Shown here in pieces: positions 1 to 5,390 of a stretch of 7,771 nucleotides of DNA. Origin of the DNA: DATBDE01 sp045805605. GTDB taxonomy: Bacteria > Actinomycetota > Thermoleophilia > Solirubrobacterales > Solirubrobacteraceae. Location of the stretch: contig JBJMKX010000120.1 of NCBI GenBank assembly GCA_045805605.1, forward strand, positions 1 to 7,771. Direction: 5' to 3'. Below the pieces are notes generated by a model. The model was given only the letters and a program-made list of their open reading frames with translations, did not search any database and was not told the DNA's origin. Position numbers and translations under genes: made by a program. Numbering within the stretch: position 1 is the stretch's first letter; each line of letters begins with the position of its first letter.

Positions 1-71
1 GACAGCCAAATTGTGGCTGCGTCCTCGCAACTTGAGCCCTGCTAGCGTGTCCTTTCTTTCGTGGGAACCGC
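1..71. other. Leader region upstream of the ECF sigma gene
   Basis: No gene is visible in this short left edge. In the sigma gene's frame a TGA stop lies at 33-35, so the coding region cannot extend further left. An inverted repeat with 6-bp arms (CAGCCA at 3-8, TGGCTG at 14-19, 5-base spacer) could be an operator or the stem of an upstream gene's terminator; no T-run follows it. TAGCGT at 43-48 fits a loose TANNNT -10 about 23 bases before the start codon, but no -35 is convincing. All regulatory readings here are weak inference. Confidence 0.3.
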
Positions 72-1574
72 GTGAGTAGCGCTGCTGCAAGGAACACCCG
101 CGTCGGCCTCTTGGGGGGCCGCTCACCGCTGCTTCGGCTTCAGTCCGACGAGCGGCTGATTGCGCTGCTCAGAAACGGCCACGACAGCGCCTTCGCGGTG
201 CTGTTCGAGCGCTACCGGCCGCGGTTGCTCGCGTTCTGCCGCCACATGCTCGCCTCGCGCGAGGACGCGGAGGACGTGCTGCAGGAGGTCTTCGCGGCGG
301 CCTTCAACGCGATGCTCGCCGACGAGCGGGCGATCAACGTGCGGCCGTGGCTGTACCGGATCGCGCGCAACCGCTCGCTCAACCATCTGCGCCGCACGCA
401 GGCCGTCGGCGTCGACTCGATGGACATCCACCTGTCGGAGAACGGCGCGACGACGGCCGACAAGGTCCACCGCCGCGAGGACTTCCGCCAGCTCATCGGC
501 GACGTCCAGCAGCTCGCCGAGACGCAGCGCACCGCGCTCCTGCTGCGCGAGATCGACGCGCTCTCCTACGAGCAGATCGCCGAGGCGATGGAGACCACCG
601 TCCCCTCGGTCAAGTCGCTGCTCGTGCGTGCGCGCGTGTCGCTCGCCGAGGCGGCCGAGGCACGGCAGATCTCGTGCGACGTGGTCCGGCTCGAGCTGGG
701 CGAGGTTGCCGAGGGCCTGCGCCGGATGAGCCCCCCCATCCGCCGTCACGTGAAGATGTGCGACCGCTGCGCCGGCTTCCGCAAGCAGCTGCGGGAGACC
801 AACAAGGCGCTCGCCGCTGTCTTCCCGCTCGGCCCGCTCGTCCTGCTCAAGAAGTTCGCGCTCGTGCACCTGGGGGTCGGCGGTGCCGGGGGGTCGGGCG
901 CCGCGGCCGGCGGCGTCGCCGGCGGCGCGGCCGCCGGCTCGGCGGTCGGCGCGGGTGCAGCGAGCGGCGGCCTGCTGGCCGGCAGCGCCGCCACGCTTGC
1001 CACCAAGGCCGCCGCCGGGCTGGCCGCCGCCGCGCTCGTCACCGCGGGCGCCGTCGAGGTGCGCGAGGCCGCCGACCAGCACAGGGCGTCCCGCGAAGTC
1101 GCTTCCGCCGGGACCAAGGCCGCGCCGGCGGCGGTCACGCCGACCATCACCCATGCCCCCGCCGGACGCCGGATCGCGCCGCACACGCGCACCCACGCAA
1201 CCCGCCCCGTGCGCGACGCCCAGGACAACAAGGCCGACAAGCCGGCCAAGGATGCGGCTCCCGCGGCCAAGCCGGCACCCGCCCCGGACAAGGCGCCCGC
1301 GCAGCTGGCCACGACCACCACGCCCGCGGCCACCGATCCGGCGACGGAGCCGCCCAAGACCCAGACCTCGGGCGACACGACCACGCTTCCGCCCGCCGAC
1401 GGCACGACCACCACGACGACGCCCACAGGCACGCCGCCGGCCACGCCGATCAGCCCGCCGCCGGCCGACCCGACCGCGAGCCAGCCGCCGCCTCCACCCC
1501 CGCCCGAGCCGACGACGACGACATCGCCGCCTCCGGCCGACCAGCCCCCGCCGCCGGACCAGCCGGCGCCGTAG
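72..1574 (+). CDS. ECF-type RNA polymerase sigma factor with fused anti-sigma-like zinc motif, probable membrane helix and Pro/Thr-rich tail
   Basis: Expected to direct RNA polymerase to a specific promoter set. Residues about 41-108 are a sigma region 2 (DAEDVLQEVF at 65-74, then the RPWLYRIARN -10 recognition helix area at 91-100). Residues about 144-198 are a sigma region 4 helix-turn-helix (LSYEQIAEAM at 164-173, then SVKSLLVRAR). ECF factors usually end near residue 200; this one has 500. H226, C230 and C233 form the HxxxCxxC pattern of zinc-binding anti-sigma domains (ZAS). A Gly/Ala-rich stretch follows (268-310), then a hydrophobic helix at about 304-328 that could cross the membrane, then a Lys/Ala then Pro/Thr-rich low-complexity tail (about 345-500) that would lie outside the cell or in the wall. 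This suggests a self-inhibited, membrane-tethered sigma factor; that is inference. The GTG start is the first usual start after an in-frame stop at 33-35; its ribosome binding site is poor. No separate anti-sigma gene is adjacent. Confidence 0.9.
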   Translation: MSSAAARNTRVGLLGGRSPLLRLQSDERLIALLRNGHDSAFAVLFERYRPRLLAFCRHMLASREDAEDVLQEVFAAAFNAMLADERAINVRPWLYRIARNRSLNHLRRTQAVGVDSMDIHLSENGATTADKVHRREDFRQLIGDVQQLAETQRTALLLREIDALSYEQIAEAMETTVPSVKSLLVRARVSLAEAAEARQISCDVVRLELGEVAEGLRRMSPPIRRHVKMCDRCAGFRKQLRETNKALAAVFPLGPLVLLKKFALVHLGVGGAGGSGAAAGGVAGGAAAGSAVGAGAASGGLLAGSAATLATKAAAGLAAAALVTAGAVEVREAADQHRASREVASAGTKAAPAAVTPTITHAPAGRRIAPHTRTHATRPVRDAQDNKADKPAKDAAPAAKPAPAPDKAPAQLATTTTPAATDPATEPPKTQTSGDTTTLPPADGTTTTTTPTGTPPATPISPPPADPTASQPPPPPPPEPTTTTSPPPADQPPPPDQPAP

Positions 1575-1598
1575 GCCCTATGTCGCCTTCCTCGGACG

Positions 1599-1621
1599 AG
1601 CCGGCCCCTTTAGACCCGGCT
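1599..1621. terminator. Possible bidirectional terminator hairpin between convergent genes
   Basis: AGCCGG (1599-1604) and CCGGCT (1616-1621) are perfect 6-bp inverted arms around an 11-base loop, in the 45-base gap where the sigma gene and the small basic protein converge. The right arm overlaps the stop codon of the minus-strand gene. No T-run follows on either strand, so the call rests on position and symmetry only. Confidence 0.25.
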
Positions 1622-2009
1622 ACGTCACCTTCTTCGCCGCGCGCTTGGCCTGGGCGCTCGCGAGCCGAACGTCGTCGCTGACGCGCTCCACGCGCTCGGC
1701 GACGTCCACGACCCGCTTGGCCATCTTCTTGACGTCGAAAGTGCGTGGGCTCAGCTCGCGCGGAACGCGGACCCCCAGCACCCGCGGGCTGCGCGCGCGC
1801 TTGACCGCGGCGGCCGCCGCGAGGCCGACTCCGGCAACGGCCGCGCCGGCCGCCGCCCTGGCGACGGTGCGGACCGCCGTCGAGCGGCCCGAGCCGCTGT
1901 CGTCCTGCTGAGGTGTCGGCGCCGAGCCGGATGCCCCCCGCTTCGGCGGTGCGGAGCCGGATGCCCGCCGCTTCGGCGCGCTCGTCCTGGCATTGGCTGT
2001 GGTCGCCAC
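1620..2009 (-). CDS. Small basic Ala-rich hypothetical protein
   Basis: Not recognised as a known family. From the GTG at 2007-2009 it is 129 residues. The N-terminal third is low complexity, Ser/Pro/Lys/Arg-rich, with a tandem pair PKRRASGSAP / PKRGASGSAP. An Ala/Gly/Val-rich hydrophobic helix of about 23 residues follows, long enough for a membrane segment. The last 50 residues are highly basic with heptad-like Val/Ala spacing (FDVKKMAKRVVDVAERVERV) and look helical. It could be a small membrane-anchored or nucleoid-type basic protein; neither is shown. Start choice: the GTG at 2009 has a very good Shine-Dalgarno (GGGAGGGA) 2 bases upstream, whereas an in-frame ATG at 2039 (139 residues) has only GGGG. 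The ATG alternative would place the start next to the palindrome at 2047-2062. It lies downstream of csaA on the same strand and may be the last gene of that operon or separately transcribed. Confidence 0.65.
   Translation of the reverse strand: MATTANARTSAPKRRASGSAPPKRGASGSAPTPQQDDSGSGRSTAVRTVARAAAGAAVAGVGLAAAAAVKRARSPRVLGVRVPRELSPRTFDVKKMAKRVVDVAERVERVSDDVRLASAQAKRAAKKVT
1921..1980. repeat. Two-copy tandem repeat, 30-base period, inside the small basic protein
   Basis: 1921-1950 and 1951-1980 are nearly identical 30-base units (shared core GAGCCGGATGCC and CGCTTCGGCG). The period is a multiple of three and encodes the duplicated PKR(R/G)ASGSAP segment, so it reads as an in-frame duplication within a low-complexity linker. 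Confidence 0.75.
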
Positions 2010-2011
2010 AG

Positions 2012-2020
2012 TCCCTCCCT
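2012..2020 (-). promoter_or_regulatory. Shine-Dalgarno supporting the GTG start at 2009
   Basis: On the minus strand the sequence reads AGGGAGGGA then CT then GTG. It is a close match to the anti-Shine-Dalgarno complement, and is the main reason for preferring GTG at 2009 over the upstream ATG at 2039. Confidence 0.5.
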
Positions 2021-2046
2021 GGATTCGGGTGTACGCCATGTGGCTA

Positions 2047-2062
2047 CCCCGCCACGGCGGGG
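2047..2062. repeat. Perfect 7-bp inverted repeat between csaA and the small basic gene
   Basis: CCCCGCC, AC, GGCGGGG is a perfect 16-bp palindrome with a 2-base centre, lying 12 bases past the csaA stop on the minus strand. As RNA it would fold into a 6-bp GC hairpin with a 4-base loop. No U-tract follows, so it may be a weak or factor-dependent terminator for the csaA operon, or an operator for the next gene. The symmetry is directly seen; the role is open. Confidence 0.5.
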
Positions 2063-2074
2063 CATAACGGACCG

Positions 2075-2413
2075 TCAGCCGATCCGGTCGCCCGGCGCCA
2101 CGTCCTCGTCCGGGCGCAGCAGGACGACGCCCTTCGTGTCGCTGAGCGCGCCCAGAACCAGCACTTCCGAGCGCACCGGCCCGATCTGCCGCGGCGGGAA
2201 GTTCACGACCGCTACCACCAGCCGGCCCTCGAGGGCCTCGCGCGTGTAGTGGGCGATCTGGGCCGACGAGCGCTTGATGCCGACCTCGGGGCCGAAGTCG
2301 ACGGTGAGCTTCCAGGCGGGCTTGCGCGCCTCGGGGAAATCGTCGACTGAAACCACGCGCCCGACGCGGATGTCGATGCGCCGGAAGTCCTCGAAGGAGA
2401 CCTCGGCCCTCAC
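2075..2413 (-). CDS. csaA: CsaA-like tRNA-binding domain protein
   Basis: 112 residues, matching the usual ~110 of CsaA. It is essentially one tRNA-binding OB-fold domain, of the type at the C-terminus of methionyl-tRNA synthetase and in Arc1p/EMAP-II. Diagnostic stretches are RRIDIRVGRVVSVDDFPEAR (11-30), KLTVDFGPEVGIKRSSAQI (35-53) and VVAVVNFPPRQIGP (66-79), closely matching CsaA of Bacillus as I recall it, followed by SEVLVLGAL and the terminal PGDRIG. The family is cytoplasmic, dimeric, binds tRNA in vitro, and has been described as a chaperone with export-related activity; the physiological role is unsettled. The start is the GTG at 2411-2413, whose last two bases plus A form the TGA of the upstream lipoprotein gene, implying translational coupling. 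Identification is confident; function in this organism is not. Confidence 0.92.
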   Translation of the reverse strand: MRAEVSFEDFRRIDIRVGRVVSVDDFPEARKPAWKLTVDFGPEVGIKRSSAQIAHYTREALEGRLVVAVVNFPPRQIGPVRSEVLVLGALSDTKGVVLLRPDEDVAPGDRIG

Positions 2414-3042
2414 GGGCCCGGCTCGCCGCCCCATGCAAGGGTGGCGACGGGCTTGCCGTCGAGCAGCACCTCGTGGCGCCCGCCCTTCTGGCCGGGCACG
2501 CGCACGGTCCCGCTTCCCCTCGGCGGGACCGCCAGCGGGTAGCCCTTGCCGACCTCGACGGTGACCGTGTGCGCGCGGCTGTCGGTCGAGCTCACCGTCA
2601 CCTCGGCGGCGAGGAAGGCGGGCACGTTGACCGTCTTGGGCGACAGCGCGCCGCCCTTGAGCGTGTAGACGGCCGGCACTCGGGTCCCCTGCTCGTCGCC
2701 AGCGCCGCCCGGCCCCGACTCGCCGGTCGCGGTGGTGCCCGTGCTGGTGGCGGCGGCCGTGGTCGCCGGCGCCGAGCCGGTCGAGGATGTCGTCGCCGTT
2801 GCTACCGCGCCGGGGAGGTTGGTGGTGATCGTGGCCGGGATCTCGTCGTCGCCGCCGCATGCGGCGACGCCCAGCGCGGCGCCGACACCCGCCAGTGCGG
2901 CGGCCAGCGCGGCGACGCCTTCAGTTACGCGCGCCGGCCCCTCGCGCTTGTCGCCCGCCCGGCACAGGGCCTCACCGGAACGGTCGGCGCGCGAGTCGTC
3001 CGGCTGCCTGCGGCCGGCTGGCCGGCGGCGCACTCCCCTCAC
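2410..3042 (-). CDS. Putative lipoprotein with C-terminal cupredoxin-like domain
   Basis: From the GTG at 3040-3042 this is 210 residues. A hydrophobic Ala/Gly/Leu stretch runs into a lipobox ending VAAC (Cys62), so it is probably a lipid-anchored extracytoplasmic protein. A Thr/Ala/Ser-rich linker (about 72-115) follows, then a beta-rich domain (about 122-207) with SPKTVNVPAF, RAHTVTVEVG and GGRHEVLLDG that resembles cupredoxin-like folds. His158 and His190 are present, but the Cys and Met of classical type-1 copper sites are absent, so copper binding is doubtful. The start is uncertain. The GTG at 3042 overlaps the upstream stop by GTGA, as at the neighbouring junctions, but gives an unusually long 61-residue leader. 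A second in-frame GTG is at 3031-3033. A CTG at 2965-2967 with GGTGA just upstream would give a more normal signal peptide. The C-terminus overlaps csaA by four bases. Confidence 0.75.
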   Translation of the reverse strand: MRGVRRRPAGRRQPDDSRADRSGEALCRAGDKREGPARVTEGVAALAAALAGVGAALGVAACGGDDEIPATITTNLPGAVATATTSSTGSAPATTAAATSTGTTATGESGPGGAGDEQGTRVPAVYTLKGGALSPKTVNVPAFLAAEVTVSSTDSRAHTVTVEVGKGYPLAVPPRGSGTVRVPGQKGGRHEVLLDGKPVATLAWGGEPGP

Positions 3043-3317
3043 CGCTCGCCTACCGAGAACAGCGCCTCGAGGTCGTGGCGCGAGAAGACCTCGAACGCGA
3101 CCATCGTCTGCGTGCGCGTCACGCCCGCGAGCTGGCCGATCGTCCCGGTGACGACGTCGGCGAGCTGCTCGTGCCGGCGCACGCGGACCACCGCCACGAA
3201 GTCCCACTCGCCGGTGACCGAGTAGGCCTCGGCCACCCCGTCGACGCCGGCGAGCGTCCCGCCCAGCGTGGGCAGGGCCGTCCGCTCGGCCTCGATCAGG
3301 ACGATCGCGTGGGTCAC
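3039..3317 (-). CDS. Stand-alone Lrp/AsnC-type ligand-binding (RAM) domain protein
   Basis: 92 residues consisting of only the effector-binding, oligomerisation half of Lrp/AsnC regulators (RAM/AsnC_trans_reg). It runs from THAIVLIEAE through LAGVDGVAEAYSVTGEWDFV (22-41) and VVTGTIGQLAGVTRTQTMVA (55-74). The GVxxAYxVTGEWDF pattern is typical of the family, where the Gly-rich turn at the dimer interface helps bind amino acids. There is no helix-turn-helix and no room for one upstream, so it cannot bind DNA by itself; stand-alone members are thought to sense small molecules or modulate partners. The start is the GTG at 3315-3317, which overlaps the TGA of the metallo-hydrolase gene by four bases, and the end overlaps the lipoprotein GTG by four bases. 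Ligand unknown. Confidence 0.9.
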   Translation of the reverse strand: MTHAIVLIEAERTALPTLGGTLAGVDGVAEAYSVTGEWDFVAVVRVRRHEQLADVVTGTIGQLAGVTRTQTMVAFEVFSRHDLEALFSVGER

Positions 3318-3991
3318 GCCTCGTACGTCTCGCCCGGCTGGAGGATCACGCACTCCGACGGCGTGTCGCGGTCCACATCGGCCTTGAACGCCTGGGCGTC
3401 GGTCTCGATCGGGGGGAAGGTGTCGTAGTGACACGGGATGACGCGATTGGCCTCGATGAACTCGCAGGCGGTCACGGCGTCGTAGCGGTCCATCGTGTAG
3501 TGGCCGCCGATCGGCACGATCGCCACGTCGACCGGATGGCGCCGCTTGATGAGCTGGAGGTCGCTGAACAGCGCGGTGTCGCCGAGGTGGTAGATGGTCT
3601 TGCCGCCGATCTCGACCACGACCCCGGCGGGCGTGGCGACGGTCCCGTTGGGCGTGGTTGACGTATGCCAGGCCGGGACGAACTTGACCCAGCCCCAGTC
3701 GTATTCGACCGTGCCCCCCAGATTCGGGTCCTTGACGCCGTCATGGTGGTCCGCCAGCTCCCCGGCCGTCTCGGTCAGGGTGACCACCTCGGCGCCCGTC
3801 CGCTTGGCGATGTCGACCGTATCGCCGTAGTGATCCGGATGACCGTGCGTGAGGAAGATGTGCGTGGGATTGAGGTCGTTGGCGGACGCCGCGGCCTTCG
3901 GGTTGCCGGTCAGGAACGGATCGATGAGCACGTTGACGTCGCCCTCGGTCAGCTCGAAGCAGGCGTGACCGAGGAAGCGAATGGTGGGCAT
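3314..3991 (-). CDS. UPF0173 metallo-beta-lactamase-fold metal-dependent hydrolase
   Basis: 225 residues, the usual length for this family (B. subtilis YtkL type). The metal-binding signature THGHPDHYGD places H49, H51, D53 and H54; further expected ligands are H109 (PAWHT), D138 (HLGDTALF) and H188 (CHYDTF). The N-terminal IRFLGHACFE and IDPFLTGNP stretches are family hallmarks. All ligands are present, so it should be an active, probably dinuclear zinc or manganese hydrolase in the cytoplasm; no signal peptide is seen. The substrate of this family is not firmly established. The ATG at 3989-3991 has GGAGGA at 4002-4007, 10 bases upstream, inside the end of the preceding gene. It begins 3 bases after that gene's stop and ends in a GTGA overlap with the RAM gene. 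Confidence 0.93.
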   Translation of the reverse strand: MPTIRFLGHACFELTEGDVNVLIDPFLTGNPKAAASANDLNPTHIFLTHGHPDHYGDTVDIAKRTGAEVVTLTETAGELADHHDGVKDPNLGGTVEYDWGWVKFVPAWHTSTTPNGTVATPAGVVVEIGGKTIYHLGDTALFSDLQLIKRRHPVDVAIVPIGGHYTMDRYDAVTACEFIEANRVIPCHYDTFPPIETDAQAFKADVDRDTPSECVILQPGETYEA

Positions 3992-3994
3992 GGG

Positions 3995-4351
3995 CTAGGC
4001 GTCCTCCGTTTTCGTTGATCGCGAGAGCTCTTCGGCGAGGCCGAACCCGACCGTGACCCCGACGAACATGCCGATGCGCGTCTCCTCGGCGAGCAGCGTG
4101 CGCACGGCCTCGATGCGCGCCTCGAGGTCGTCGGTCTGGGCGGACTGCACGACCGCCTGCTCGTGGGCGGATCCAAACCAGCCGCCGGATGCCAGCGCCT
4201 GGTCCAGCACGCCCTGGATCTGCGGAGCGGCGCGGGTGACGAGGTCCTGCACCGCGCGGAGTCGCGCGGGGTCGGTGAGCGCCTCCACGGCGGCGTCGAC
4301 CTCCGCGTCGGTGTAGCTGGCCCCGCCGGGTTCGGGCACGGTCGGCATCAT
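3995..4351 (-). CDS. Unrecognised 118-residue helical protein, first gene of the operon
   Basis: I do not recognise a family. The sequence is acidic and Ala-rich with features of a helical bundle: YTDAEVDAAVEALTDPARLR (13-32), a middle helix with QGVLDQALASGGWFG (46-60), then QTDDLEARIEAVRTLLAEE (72-90). A Gly-rich hydrophobic patch TRIGMFVGVTVGFGLAEELS (91-110) is short for a membrane span but could pack against one. No Cys or His cluster suggests catalysis. The start is taken as the first of two adjacent ATG codons (4349-4351, 4346-4348); neither has a Shine-Dalgarno, and an in-frame GTG at codon 5 is possible. The start lies 6 bases from divergent selD. It leads the minus-strand run, so it may be a small partner of the downstream hydrolase or RAM protein; that is guilt by association only. 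Confidence 0.75.
   Translation of the reverse strand: MMPTVPEPGGASYTDAEVDAAVEALTDPARLRAVQDLVTRAAPQIQGVLDQALASGGWFGSAHEQAVVQSAQTDDLEARIEAVRTLLAEETRIGMFVGVTVGFGLAEELSRSTKTEDA
4002..4007 (-). promoter_or_regulatory. Shine-Dalgarno of the UPF0173 gene
   Basis: GGAGGA on the minus strand, 10 bases before the ATG at 3991 and embedded in the last codons of the upstream gene. It is one of the clearest ribosome binding sites in the window and fixes the start of the hydrolase. Confidence 0.6.
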
Positions 4352-4357
4352 AGGCAC

Positions 4358-5374
4358 GTGGCGATTGCGCTTACCTCCCTGTCCCACGGCGCGGGCTGCG
4401 GCTGCAAGATCGGCGCGGCGGACCTCGAGCCGATCGTCGCCGCGATCCCGCTGCCGTCCGATTCCGCCGTGCTCGTCGGGCCGCACACCGCCGACGACGC
4501 GGGCGTCTACCGCCTGCGCGACGACCTCGCGCTGATCCACACCGCCGACTTCTTCACCCCGATCGTCGACGACCCGTACGCCTTTGGCCGCATCGCCGCG
4601 ACCAACGCCCTGTCGGACGTCTACGCAATGGGCGGCGAGCCGGTGACGGCCCTCAACCTGGTGGCGTTCTCGCTTGAGGAGCTCGGGGCGGACGTACTGC
4701 GCGAGATCCTGCGCGGTGGGGCCGAAGTCGCCGCCGCGGCGGGCGTGGCCATCGTCGGCGGGCACTCGATCGACGACCGCGAGCCCAAGTACGGGATGGC
4801 CGTGACCGGCGTCGTCCACCCGGACGCGGTGCTGACCAACGCCGGCGGACGCGCCGGCGACGCGCTCGTGCTCACCAAGCCGGTCGGCGCGGGCGCGATC
4901 ACGACGGCGGCCAAGCGCAACGGCGTCGACACCGACGTGCTCGCGGCGGCGATCGAGGTCATGGCCACGCTCAACGACGCCGCGGCGGCGGGGGCCCGCG
5001 CCGCCGGGGCCCACGCGGTCACCGACGTGACCGGATTCGGCCTGGTAGGCCACCTGCACGAGCTCGCAAAGGCGAGCGGCGTGGCTTCCCAGGTGGACGC
5101 CGGCGCCGTGCCGGCGATCCCCGGCGCGCTCGCGCTCCTCGAGGAGGCCGACTCCGTGTCGGGCGGGTCGCGCCGCAACCGCGCCTGGGCCGAGACCTTC
5201 GCGAACTTCGACGAGGACGTCCCCGAACCGCGACGCCGTCTGGCCTGCGACGCGATGACCTCGGGCGGGCTGCTGATCGCGCTACCGCCAGACCGAGCCG
5301 ACGAGCTCGGCGGCGCGATCGTCGGCCGGCTCGTCGACGGGCCGGCTGGGCACGTGACCGTGTCCGCGAAGTGA
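4358..5374 (+). CDS. selD: Selenide, water dikinase (selenophosphate synthetase)
   Basis: Makes selenophosphate from selenide and ATP, the selenium donor for selenocysteine-tRNA and for selenium-modified tRNA bases. The 338 residues are slightly shorter than E. coli SelD (347). The N-terminal HGAGCGCKIG gives catalytic Cys14 (Cys rather than selenocysteine), Cys16 and Lys17. Next come the metal/ATP-site DDAGV (46-50), DFFTPIVDDPYAFGRIAATN (64-83), LSDVYAMGG (85-93), GGHSIDDREPKYG (134-146), DVTGFGLVGHLHE (223-235) and CDAMTSGGLL (297-306), where the usual CDPQTSGGLL is slightly changed. The GTG at 4358-4360 puts the catalytic motif at the expected distance from the N-terminus. No good Shine-Dalgarno precedes it. 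No selA, selB, tRNA-Sec or selU is in the window. It diverges from the minus-strand operon and converges on the rhomboid-like gene 7 bases past its stop. Confidence 0.95.
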   Translation: MAIALTSLSHGAGCGCKIGAADLEPIVAAIPLPSDSAVLVGPHTADDAGVYRLRDDLALIHTADFFTPIVDDPYAFGRIAATNALSDVYAMGGEPVTALNLVAFSLEELGADVLREILRGGAEVAAAAGVAIVGGHSIDDREPKYGMAVTGVVHPDAVLTNAGGRAGDALVLTKPVGAGAITTAAKRNGVDTDVLAAAIEVMATLNDAAAAGARAAGAHAVTDVTGFGLVGHLHELAKASGVASQVDAGAVPAIPGALALLEEADSVSGGSRRNRAWAETFANFDEDVPEPRRRLACDAMTSGGLLIALPPDRADELGGAIVGRLVDGPAGHVTVSAK

Positions 5375-5375
5375 T

Positions 5376-5390
5376 GCCGCCTCAAGCGGC
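5376..5390. terminator. Possible bidirectional terminator hairpin in the selD / rhomboid-like convergent gap
   Basis: GCCGC (5376-5380), CTCAA, GCGGC (5386-5390) forms a 5-bp all-GC stem with a 5-base loop, exactly where selD and the minus-strand gene meet; it overlaps the latter's stop codon. There is no T-run on either side. Position favours a terminator, but the structure is small and the local sequence is GC-rich. Confidence 0.35.

Noticed and set aside
64..69. GGAACC as an ECF -35 element for autoregulation of the sigma gene
   Set aside because: It sits 2 bases before the start codon, so transcription would begin inside the gene, and no matching -10 (CGTC) lies 16-17 bases downstream.
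123..1196. Long minus-strand open frame opposite the sigma gene (and others at 212-532 and 746-1444)
   Set aside because: The translations are Arg/Gly/Ala-rich without a fold signal, while the plus strand carries clear sigma-2 and sigma-4 motifs. Long antisense frames are expected at this GC content.
1300..1574. Thr/Pro-rich triplet runs as a microsatellite or mobile-element remnant
   Set aside because: The run stays in frame with the sigma gene and continues its Pro/Thr-rich tail; no flanking repeats or transposase are seen.
2040..2438. N-terminal extension of the small basic protein (272-codon frame)
   Set aside because: The extension is antisense-free but out of frame with csaA, which has clear family motifs and accounts for this stretch.
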